In this document: in pieces, positions 12,801 to 24,800 of the stretch
Position numbering within the stretch: position 1 is the first letter of the stretch
Layout: every line of letters begins with the position of its first letter
Source of the DNA: Aplidium turbinatum
Taxonomy: Eukaryota; Chordata; Ascidiacea; Aplousobranchia; Polyclinidae
Direction: 5' to 3'
Length of the DNA stretch: 64,000 nucleotides
Assembly (NCBI GenBank): GCA_918807975.1
Contig: OU964934.1
Span: forward strand, 16,430,001 to 16,494,000
Made by a program: the position numbers and the translations under genes
Notes under the pieces: generated by a model
The model's input: the letters and a program-made list of their open reading frames with translations, nothing else
Databases searched by the model: none
Told to the model about the DNA's origin: nothing

Positions 12801-15800
12801 ATGTGAGTATGCATTGCAATCCGAAAGGAATTCAACTAACGGATAAGTTTGACTCAGACTGATGACAGATAGGCATTTGAAAACTAAAAGAGTGATGACT
12901 CTGTTCAGTAGAAATACTGTTTTAGAACGTCCTTTTTATTTTTTGTTTTAGACTACTAAAAAGTAAAAACAGAGTGAAATTGTTCACCAGGCATTTGATA
13001 AATAAAGTAACTTGCGCTCTTCTGGTGACTATAGGCTACTAGGTTGCCTCCTGATGTGAAGGATGATACCTAGCTTTTATTACCGACGTTTCGTCGATCG
13101 GCATGTAATAAAAGCTAGGTATTATCCTTAACATTAGGAGGTAACCTAGTAGCCTATAGTCACCAGAAGAGCGCAAGCTCCTTTAACTACTAAAAAGTGT
13201 TTATTACTAATTTCAAACCGACAAATTACACGTAACTTGAAAAACAAAGGTAAACAAAATAAGCAGCACGTAAGAAAGGTCCAATCTCAGCTTAAATATT
13301 GTCATCAAGCACTTTTTATTAGGAAAATCAAAAGAAGACACACCAGGTATCGTCAAAGGAAAACACATTGGGAAGAGCTAAAGGAAGACACACACCAGGA
13401 ACAGTCAAAAGAAGACACAACAGAAAGAGTAACTAATACGCATGCAAAGACAAAATATATTAGATGCATATTTAGTAATTTACACAACAAAAGTTTATGA
13501 GATCCTTCTCATAACAAAGTGGTCACATACTTATAACCGAATGGACATTGCTTGTGACAGTTGGTCACATTCCTACATCGACTACGCTGGCATTGACATG
13601 TCCGGCAGCCATCAGAGTCCAAAACATACTTTCCTTGACATTGTTTGTCGCAATCAAATAAAGTTGGACAGGCGACTGTGAACAAGATGCAACCAATAAG
13701 GTAGAGGCAATACAAGTTTTCGCAAAAAAAAAAAACGTAACAAGAATGTCCACATATGTTTGTCGGCAGCCGATTGTAGCAAGAATTGACAGCGATAGAC
13801 ACCGGTGTGTCAGAAGCGTCAGCGGTTGGGATCATCAGATGTTGGGCTCTTCAGTATCCACCATTAATTCATGCTGTTCCAGCGAGTTCAGCCTTGTGCT
13901 GACGAGCAGCCAGGAAGAGCACCCCTTTCTACAAGAATGTCCATATTCAAATAAAAAAAATAAAAACACACAAATATAAAAGACATACAATATTGTACGT
14001 AAACAGCTGTGGAGCAAAAGTAGCTAGAACATATATCAACACAATCAAAAGTCGATGCGACACATAGCGACCGGACCGGCAAAACTTTTTGAACAACATT
14101 AAACTAGTTAATATTTTACAAAGTATTTCTTCAAACCGACACTTCCTCTCATGCATTTGGTCGATTTCAATGTCGCTGCAAATGAAATATTTTAACAATA
14201 ACTGATCAACTATTACATGTTCCGAGGCATAGTGTTTGATTGGTGACATCTTTAGCATCTTTGATCTTCTTCATGAACCTATAAGCTTCTCTGAAAGAAA
14301 ATATACAAATTCATATTAAACTTAATCAAAACAGCATCAAGCTTTGAAACTAGTTTTTGACAAACCGTATGTCACATAAATTTTTACATACTATTTACAG
14401 TTCTAACTGTTTTTACTTTATTTTTTTTTAAATAACTTAGCTGCCTAGTCAATTATATTGTCTCACAAAGCAAAATTGATGGTTCCGGATTGCCTTCTTG
14501 CCAATCATCTGAAGCAAAATGTGATTCGAAATTTAATTGCACCAACCTTTGATTTTTGGTGCCATAAGTTTTGTTAAAGTCAGTGCCAACAAGATTTTGT
14601 GGGTATCCTCGACCGTTTGCTGTGCAGCCAACCTCATAAATCCAAATCGATGTTAGGCATCTCATCGACAATGGCGCGTTAAATTTTGGGCAATTTTGGA
14701 AATGCGCTAATTGAGGAAAAACACAAAACGATGGAGTTATAAATTAATAGTGGTTGCAAAACACAGCCACTACAAGCGTTCAAAAAAGAAAAAAAAATTT
14801 GAATATTATTTCAATAAGAAAGCCTTCGAAAAAAAGGTAGTTTACCAGCTACATGGTCAGCCAATGCACATTCTAAGTTCATTAATTGATAAAATATTTT
14901 TCAAAATACTCATAAAACTCTATTTGGCTGACTTGAACCAAAGCATTCTTCTTGAGAAGCAGAACTCCCAGCATCAGCCTGATCTTTAATGGCTTGAAAT
15001 GTTGCAGCAAGCTGCCTGAAAGAATCCAAAGCAAATTAGTAATTGTATTCATTGACAGGTGGTATGTTACTTTTGGGAGGACATATTTCTTCACAGCAGT
15101 GCAATATTAATAATAATAGTAAATTAACCATAGCATATTGAAGGAAATAGACTAGAAATAGAATTGCATTTTTTCTTTCTGAGATATTATTGACAGCTTC
15201 AGAATCAAGACTATTTGCAAAGAGATCAATAAGTTTTATCCCCACTGTATCAAAAATACAAAAGTACTTTTTTGGGAACACGTGATGTTTTTCCAGTAAA
15301 AGTTAAATTGGGCATGTTTTGCTATTACACAGAAAATCTCGTATCTTCTGGATAAACGTTATAAGAAAAAGACCTACAACTCAGAATAAGCGCACAGACG
15401 TTTCAAGACAACCAAGTTTGCATACGACCACTAGTCACTAGTATAAAATTGTCAATTAATGAAAACCGATGCAGTCGATAAACTAAATAGGTTGAGCATA
15501 AAAGCTGACGCACTTTAAGGTTTGGGTGCGCAACACTTGAAACTCTGCTACGGGTAGTTTGGAAGGGTAGCCTGTTCCTTCTGCCTTGCAGGTTGCTGCT
15601 ACAAATATGTTGTTCAGACATTCTTTAGCATTTGGACCGTAAAATGTAGAACATCCAGTAGCAAATTCTGAAAATGAAAACGCAATTGGACATTAATACA
15701 AAACAATACGACCCATTTTTGGATTCTAACAAATGTCAATGCTTTAAAAATTTTTCATAAATGAGTAAAAACAACAGTGTCCTCAAAATTATATTCTTTT

Positions 15801-18800
15801 AAACCAAAATTTATCAAATTAATCACAGCAAAATCTGATCCCTAATATGGTTCTCCTTCATTTTTACACAGTGATGTTAGTTTGTGCAGTATGTAGGCCA
15901 TACCCAATTACCTTTTTCAAACGTCTTGAAACATACTAAAAAGTCTTTAGAATATTTGAACAGATATAAAATCACAAAAAGCTATATCATTAGGCGACTA
16001 TAAAATAACTTGAACATTTGAAAGATCTCGAGATGTCCACACCATCTCAGACGATGCCTACATCATAACATAAAACATTGATGACTAAAATTTGCACATG
16101 CTTAATCTATATACTCTATGATTTTCCGTTAGAGACTGTAGTCGAAACACGAAAGAGAAAAAATAGTTTTAAAAAGATTTTGAGAATGTGGTAAAATGCA
16201 GTAGCATTCGCTACAGTGTTTTGCAGTATCAATTTAGTTTTTACATCGATATCACTGCACTTTGCATTTAACTTCAGCAAACTTACTGAATCCATAACAG
16301 GCTATTTGTTCGTCAACACTACCCAACGCCGTGGCATTGAACTTCGTCTCAACATATTCCACATACTCTCTGTAAATAAGAAAATGCAGACAAAGTTTAT
16401 TCATTTTTTTGATTCAAGATGAAACTTTTTACATCGGTTTTCGTTGTTGCAACGTATCTTTAAATCAATTTCTTCCAGTAGTTGCTATACAACAGATAAC
16501 TGACATCAAAGAACGCAGATGATAAACTGCATTGTGGCTGAAGCCTGCTTAACAATAACGATCTTGACATGATCAAATTGAGGATACTGTGATGGCGAAA
16601 TCAATTTATGATTAAAAATTGAAGCTGGTAAACTGTTTGTTAAGTGATTAACAAGGCTTATACTAATATTATATGAACCAAAGAAAGCATGTTTTCGAAA
16701 AAATAATCTTTCAGCATTCATTTGCACTGTTTCAAAAAAACGAAAGCTAAACATCAGTACACATACCTCAAATTCATTCCATACAAAGCTGCTACTTTAG
16801 GTGCCCCAAGCTTCCGTGGGTATTCTGCACCTTCAGGTTTGCACCCTGCCTCTTCCCAGCCACCGTTTAAGCAAGCTAATGACAACGGAGGAGCAAATTT
16901 CTTGCAAAGCTTTGGAAATTCTATAAAAGAAGGCAGCGTGACAAAGCGAAGGTTAAGCAACTGCCCCAACACAAACAGGCAGAGCATCTATGAAGAATTT
17001 ACTGCTATATAAAAACACTCATCACTATTAAATTGTGATCATTTTACCTAACGTTTAATTTATAAAGCCTAATGTGCTTTCATGCCGTCCAGTCTTCTAC
17101 TCACTTTGTGATTCTATTGCTAATTTAGTGTTAGGCACATTGTCTTAACTTGATAAATAGTTAATATCACAGAACATCACTTAGCACTTGATAGGTTTCA
17201 TCACTTAGACAAGTACTTACTTAAACCGTAACAGTTCAATTGATCGGCTTCTACTCCACCATGCGCGGATGCAATCAAGGTGTCGATTTGCTCAATGACT
17301 TCCCTGTGTCACAACAAAAATAAAATTAAGTTGAGCTTCATTTTGTTACGAGTTGATGGAGGAAAACAGATGACGCATGGAGAAAACCATGTATCTCCAT
17401 TAGGCTATGGATGGATGGTACTTCACTGAGTAATGGTTTCCACTTTCAACAAACCGAAAGAAATATTGTTTATCGTTTCATGAATAGAATTCAGCGATCA
17501 TCGATATGCAGCGTTTGATTTATTTAAAAAATATAACAAAATGGTTTGTTTTTTGTTGACGGCAACAGCACAAATTGTTCAACCAATGTAATTAAAAAAA
17601 ATCAATTTTATTGTAATATAGTCAATCCCTCTTGATCAGATCACACTGAGACTAATGCGTCTGGTTCAGCAGATCATTTCATGAAACAAAATTGAGCAAC
17701 GCTGGTTGGACTCTCAGGGTGTGCGCTTGAGCTACGCATTTCGAGACTGCTCTCCATTCAGCGGCACTTAGTAGATGGAATAATTTCCCGGCAACAACTA
17801 TCGGAAACTTCACTCTGTCAATCTCGATAACCATCTCTGCGTCAGTGGTTCTACAAGTGTGTGAAACTGCCAGGAATAATCTATCAGAAGCTTTGTCTGT
17901 CTAAGAATAACGACTCAAAACCAAACCAATCAAACTGAATTTTGAACGATTGTAAAACAATCCTATTAATCAGATAAACCGATTAAAAAGAGTAGTAGAC
18001 TGTAATTCAAGTAGGCTTGCGATAATATATTAACAAATGTAGTACTTCAAGTTCTTTTTGGCAAATACATCTTTCTTAGCCTTGGTAAGTTTTGTAGGGT
18101 AATCTGAGCCTTCCTTTTGGCAACCTTGCTTTTCAAAAATACCAATGAGGCATTGCTCAGAAAGGACCTTTTCATAACGTGAACAACCCGGAGGAAATTC
18201 TGAGAAAAATTATTTATGTTATTAAAAGTTTTTTCAATCGTTAAAAGTGTCAATCGATTTCTGATGGCTTGAGAATGATAGCATTGTCCCAGTAGCGCAC
18301 CCAGAAAAAAGTTTAGGGGGGGGCTATTTTCAGAAATGTCAGCTGAGTGATTTGTGACAATACTGACAGCAGTGGCGTATACTGGTGGGTTGAGCAAGGG
18401 AAGCAATGAAAGTCGTGGGGGTAAAAGCGTGCGAGAGCACGCGTATCCTAGGGGGGTCCGGGGGCATGCCTCCCCGGAAAAATTTGCAAAATTACACTTG
18501 AATAATGAATTATAGTGCTTTCTGGAAACACTTTTAGGGTAATATTTGTATGAAATTTATTAGCAGATAAACAGCTATTAACTTAAAATAAAAGGTATAG
18601 CTCTGACACAAACGGGCAAAAACTGCGGCTCAAATTAGAGAACACCAAAAATTCAGCCTAACTGCTCAGTTACAGCTACCTACTGCTGTAGGCTATAGCC
18701 AGGATAACAGTGTAAATCTAACATTAGGCTCAAACTTTTCCTTGCAAGGCAGATATAACCCCAAAGCCCAGGCCCGTAGCCAGCCGGGGGCTCTCGCCCC

Positions 18801-21800
18801 CCTGAAAAAAAATTCGCCCCCACTGGCAAAATTCCAACATTCTCGAGCAACAGCTACAATTGTAATGATTTTGCCCATCTTTCCCGTTGCAGAGCTCCAA
18901 CCTAGGCCCAATTAACTACAATTGTTTTGTTTAGTTAACAGCTAAGATGATTAAACAATTTCGCCTCCCCCCCCCCACCTCCTCCTTTGGCAACCTCAAC
19001 ATGTTCAATTCAACCAAGGCCAACACGTGTTAGGTTGGTAGAAAAATTGTCAGAAACTGTGCAAAATAAAAATGTTTTGAGAAAGAATGATAACCTAACA
19101 AAGAGGGAATGGTTTTCCAGCAGGCCTACAAACCGGTACAAATTAGGCTATTTGATATCAGCTGTCGCTATTCTCGGTACCATATTCTAAGGGTCAGTGA
19201 TAACCAATTTGTGCACTGATAAACCAAATTAGTGCAGAGATAAATCGCAAAATGTGCAGTGGTAAAGCAAGTGGTTTTTGAAGACAACGCATACAAAATA
19301 TAAACCGTAATCTTTTAAGCAGTGTTTATTTTTTCTCTTCAATCAGTGTAAATAAATTTTGTTTCTAGTTTTCTAATCTGTAAAGTGTTCAACCTTGCAG
19401 CAGATATTGCTACATTTGGATCTAGCACTGCCGTTTGTGAGTGTGGATTCTCAGTGTTAACAAGGGTTGACGCTCCCACTAGACGGAGCATGTTACAACC
19501 AAAACAGGCAAACTTGGTGCTTATGGCCTTTGAACATTCTGTATCGAAATCTATCGATTTAGACTTGTTTGTGAGACGGTTTGCATCCAAACATCCGCGA
19601 CTGCAATAGACTAGCTCACGGGTGTATAGGCGGAATATAATCATATCTATCAAAATCCTCGGCACTAGCTTCTTCGAGCCAGTTAAAGTTTTTGCTCATA
19701 ACCAGTGGCGTAGCCAAAGGGGGGGGGTCTCTTTATGTCTCTAAAACAAAGTTTGCCTAACTTTAAACGAAACTGCAAAGAGCGAGTTTTGCCATTACCA
19801 AACATTCAAATATCTTAGCCTGGAATTAGCAACAAGAAAACATAGAGACTTGTAACTTTATTTCCGAAAAATGCCGAAGAAAACATGATCTTATCCTTTT
19901 GCTATGCCACCGGACAGCACCATTTTACAGGAATATTCATACCCACATTTTTGTTGAAAATACTCTCAGAATGCACCAAATTCAAAGTAATTTTTCAAAA
20001 TTTTCTGGGGGAAGCCCCCCAGACCCTCCGCCACTGGGTGTCGCGATAAGCGAAACTCGCCGTCAACCCCACCCCCTTTCAAAATTCCTGGCTAAGCTAC
20101 TGCTCATAACAAGTAGCCTAACGCTATTTATACAACAAGTCAACAATTGCTGTGTTATGTTGATCATTGTAATATGGTTGCCGGGATTTAACTAGCGGAT
20201 AAAATAAGAGACCAGTGTTGGGCTTAACACTAATCTGATATATTGCAATTTTTGTGGATACCGGTATTTAAGAGGTTAAAATGCCAAAATCATTTAAATT
20301 TTTTTGGCCCCCCCTAACAAAAAGTTGGCCCCCCCTAGCTCTGCGGTCTGGCTACGGCCCTGCCAAAGCCTTAGATTTTCTCATTACGCACCGGAATAAT
20401 ACCTAACAGGAAGCAACTCTGAGATTGCTTCCACAGATTAGTTGAAAGAAACGTAAATCGCGTAAACTTTCCTCTGCTTTTTTTCTTTGTTTCTCACCTT
20501 GTTTCTTCGTATAGCAAAAACGAGAGCAATGGATGCGGTACGAATCTCTGCTTCCGTAAGCTTCCAACTTTTTTAAAATTAAAACCTAGACGGGACATGA
20601 GTTAGAAACTGTTCTAATTCGTATTCAGATAAAGAAATTACGAAATCGTTTTACTGAAAAATATTATCTTTTTTTTGCAATTTTATTGGTAGGGGAAGCA
20701 ATGCTTCCCTTGCTTCCATTAAGGATACGCCCCTGAGTGACAGTGACAATAGGCCAATACCCATCCCTTTGATTAATATTTAAGGCACTCACGCCCACAA
20801 CCCACCGGTTGCCGATACATCAGGATTTGTTCTCTCAATCAGATTACATGTTAGCCTAGTGAACCCCATGCTACTAGCACCATCAGCTTCCTCATTCTTA
20901 CGTCTACTCTCGCAATCTTCTATAGATCTTGACTTTTTCCTCATGTATGACAAAATAGAATTAGCTTCCTGTTTACCAATACAAATAAGTGCGAAAACAA
21001 CAACTAGCACGAAAACAGTTTGAAACAAAACATTAATTTTGTAAACATTAAATTTGATGTGAACATTTTTCCTACTTACAAAACATTCAAAATTAGTTCG
21101 TATTTTCAACTGAAGTCCTAGACGCCTTTGTCTTTCTGCTCAAATGTGGTATACAGTTTTACATGTCCGTGTGCTTCAGCATTGACGTACGGTACATCGG
21201 TATGTCCACCAGACATTTGATGACGAGAGCATCTGAACTTTAAAAGTGCCATCAAAGACCATATCATGGAGTGTTTTTTTTGTACCGATCGAAAATTCTC
21301 TGCTGACTCCTTTAAAATTTTACTCAAAGGCAAATCCCAATTTGACATCAAAATTCTGGAAGCAGTGTTAATCAAAAGCTACAACCCAAATTTAAACAAA
21401 AAATTAACTTATTTGCTGGAGGCGCGTTTATTTTCTTCAACATTTATTTGGGAAACATACAAAAACTTAATTTTTGGTGGCGGGTTTGGGGGGGGGGGGG
21501 CTTGAGCCCCTTTAGCCCCATGCTGGGTGCGCTACAGCATTGTGCAATGGGCATACATATAAAAAATTAGTCCTAAGATACGTCGGTGCTTTTTAAAAAA
21601 CGGCAATGCTTTAAAAACATATTGAACTTGAAGGCAGTCTTAGATAAACGAGCAAAACAACGCTGGTGTCAACATAGAAACCTTTCAAAATAACATCATC
21701 CAAATCAGTGGCGTACCGTGACCACTTTGACAGGGTGTTCAGTGACGGCAAAGCAACAGCGGGGGGACTGGGGGGCCTCCCCCAGAAAATTTTTAAAATT

Positions 21801-24800
21801 AACATTGAATTTGGTGCGTTCAGAGAGCATTATCAGCACAAATTCTGAACATGAACAGAACTGACAAAAATAATGTTGTCGGAATGGAGAAGAATACAAA
21901 ATAGATATTTATTTGACAGCGCATTGAATGAAAGACTTAATAATATCAAACATTAAGTTGCATTTCTAAAGTCACATACTTCAGTTCACTTTTTATTTCC
22001 GACCATCAAAACGAACAATATTACTTGCCATAACACAGCAGGAGTCTGAAAAAACGCGAAAGTAAAAGCGTGCTCGAGATCAGTGCTGTGTCAAGGGGGG
22101 GGGGGCCAAGGGGGGTATTTGTATTTGAAATAAAACAGGTTGGTTGCAATTGAATACTTGAAGTCAAGACGGGCCCAATTCCCAGAAAGGTGTGTTTAAG
22201 ATAAATGTGTTTTAATTATTTTGGTTGTTTATTTTTTCGTATTTTGTAGTAGAACTTTGGAATTGGTAACTGTTGAACTGAAACCACTTTATACACTGGT
22301 AGGATCACCATACTTTGTAAGCTACTGTTAAACCACGAAGTAGACAGCTCATTTTAAATTGATTGTCATAAATGGGAAAATTATGTAAGACATTTGCATA
22401 ACTTTATTGCAATGCCTTGTCTAAATTTTGCAAAAGCATAGATTGAAACCTTTCTTTAGCATACCGGGTAAGGTGAAAGCGTTCATGTTTTGTAGGTTAG
22501 CTTCTCTTTAGCATAAACTTTAAGAGTGAGGTACGATTGATTTTGAAGTCTGCCAATAACTAAACAAGACACATAAAATACTTTTTGTAATACTGGACTA
22601 GCTGAAAGTTTGGTTGGTCTATTGATATCCCTTTTAACAATAAAGTATTTTTCTACATCTACTGGTATAACTTGCAAGGTAAAAGTCTTTTTTGAAGTGT
22701 CATAAGCTGCATTAAGGCTGTTGCACTTTTGGCTTAACGTTTTGGTTTTACAGGGTGTTTTGTTTTCTTAAGCTTAACTTCAAAGTGAATGTTACTGGTT
22801 TACAACTGGTAGTCTTGTTCTAGAATGGTGTAACATTGCTATGTACCAAGATTTCATTCAGCATTTCATAAAGCAAGAATGTCTTGTTTGAACTAGCGAC
22901 ATTCTTGCTTTGAACATTTCAGATTTATAAACAAAACTCTCAAAGAGGAATTCTTTGAAATGGCTGACCATGGAAGTTTGTCAGAACCAAGCAAACTTTG
23001 CTTTGCCATTGAAGTACATTCGTTTACTATGATTACCAATGGTGCAGACGTGTTGCAAAAGTTTTGCAGATGTTCCAAACAAGGGAATGTTTTTCTCAAA
23101 GCTCTTTGCATAGTTTTTTTTTTTAAAAGTTATGTTGAGCCAAGTGTTAAACCTTGAATGTACCAGAAACCATGAAGCATTTAATGCCATCTTTACCCAT
23201 GTCTTTAATTGCTGTGGTAAGAACCAGATAAAGTGACCAGCAGGCCACAAGCTGAAGAACAACCACCAAAAGTAAGGCAAACAATTCAAAAACTGACTTC
23301 AAAGGTCAGCAAGTAATAAGCGGACAGCGGACATTGAGTAGTGTAATAATCAATTCACCTGCCTTTAGATGTAGGCCATAAAAATGTTTGTCTTATTTGT
23401 AGCCTATTCCATTTCTGCAGTCATATTTTGTTTACTGCTAAAAATTGTAAACAGTAAACAAAATAGCATTTCTCATAGATTAATTAGCATTTCATTTTTA
23501 GCATTTACAATCCCGTAATTATAAATATCCCCGACTTTACAGAGGTACGGTAGCTATCGGCAAGTGTAACCAGCATACATTTAGATACCAGTATAATAAG
23601 TATTTTATGACAGTTGCCAGGATTTTGTTTGTGATTTCAAATCGTTACTGCTTTATATTTCATTTCTTTCATTCCAAGCAAAGATGAAGGTATAACTTGA
23701 TAGACCTGTGTTTACTATAAATTATATTTCTGCTGTGTTCTGTACACTGCTGGGTTGATGGTTGTTTATGAAGTTATAAAAGTTTAACTAGGTAGTAGTT
23801 ATTGTGCAGTAAGCATTACAACATTTCATTAAGCACCAGTAACCTATGAAGGCTTTCTGAGTACTGCAAAGTTGTCAGTGAGTAATGAAGCTGTTAGACC
23901 TTACCTAGAAACCTCTTGTTGCACTGTAAGTATTGCTCCGTTTTGTTAAAGTTCATAGTAATTTTCTTATGTATGCTGTGATTCCTGTGAAGTAGTTGCA
24001 ACATGTGATAAAGTTAGTAAACTTCATCTACATAAGTCAGCATTCATGCCCATGCACCATTCCAATAACAGCTGTTTTTAGCATGACCAATGGTGTTTGC
24101 ATATGAAAAAAATAATTACATGTAGTAAAGTTAATTCAACAGTTAGATTACAGCAACTGCTGCTCATAATAGTTGTGCTTCTTAAATTCAACAACCACAA
24201 TGTTCCAAAAATAAAGCAATTAATAAAAAAAATGTTTTAGTGAAATATAGCATGATTAACAACAGGTTTCTAACAATAGTGTATATTGTGTGAGTAGGCC
24301 TAGTTAATAAACCATGTACGCCATTCTGTGCTGTTATAAATTACCACTGTTCTGTTGTGAACTGAAAGTATATCACTAGATTGGTAACTACTGTTTTTAT
24401 CATACTAAAGTTTCTGATTATGCACATTTGAGTTTTGAGTACACTTGAGTTTTCATGTTAGCATTTTGAATGGGTACTTGGGTAGCTTTTTGAAAGTATT
24501 GTAATGGTGAGTGGTTTAATCAATCAATCACTGGTTTATGTTTTTTCACAAAATATTACACCAAATGCACTGGTACATTACATAAAAGTGAGAGAGGAAG
24601 GAAGCGAAAGACCTTATGAGGTCCCCAAGTCAGCCTCCACCCCAGTGATCCTATAAGGCAAAACATAATTACCACTTGGTGAAAGTGTTAAAATGTTGTT
24701 TGTTAAAGCATTTGTGAATTCACTTTATTTTTTGCACTTTTAAACTGTTTTGCTATGTTATGGCTATACATTTAAAAATAATAGGTTAGTGAAATTTCAG

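Larger units (their letters stand above)
14150..18289 (-). repeat. inverted segmental copy, arm A
   Basis: Exons and introns here match the plus strand at about 49480-58500 in inverted orientation. The introns next to the shared exons match too, including a SINE (17690-17935 against 49830-50145). Arm A lacks the counterparts of plus modules 10, 12 and 13. The homology stops at about 18289, exactly where the outer hAT element begins. Confidence 0.8.
18769..20362. mobile_element. hAT element (level 3 of 4) with transposase remnant
   Basis: The ends CAGGCCCGTAGCCAG and, reversed, CAGGGCCGTAGCCAG are flanked by a perfect 8-bp duplication CCAAAGCC (18761-18768 and 20363-20370). The element keeps a piece of transposase at 19385-19609. 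Confidence 0.85.
18370..20735. mobile_element. hAT element (level 2 of 4)
   Basis: The ends CAGTGGCGTATACTGG and, reversed, CAGGGGCGTATCCTT share an inner AAGGGAAGCAATG-type block. The flanking 8-mers ACTGACAG and AGTGACAG match at seven of eight positions. Confidence 0.75.
18290..21537. mobile_element. outer hAT element (level 1 of 4)
   Basis: The left end CAGTAGCGCACCCAG and the right end CTGGGTGCGCTAC are inverted repeats, followed on each side by runs of G or C. The flanking 8-mers are CATTGTCC (18282-18289) and CATTGTGC (21538-21545), a 7/8 target duplication. It holds three further elements one inside another. Confidence 0.7.

Noticed and set aside
22893-23289. overlapping ORFs inside the nested hAT-like element
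   Set aside because: A short stretch (VNECTSMAKQ) faintly recalls hAT catalytic blocks, but not enough to call a transposase.
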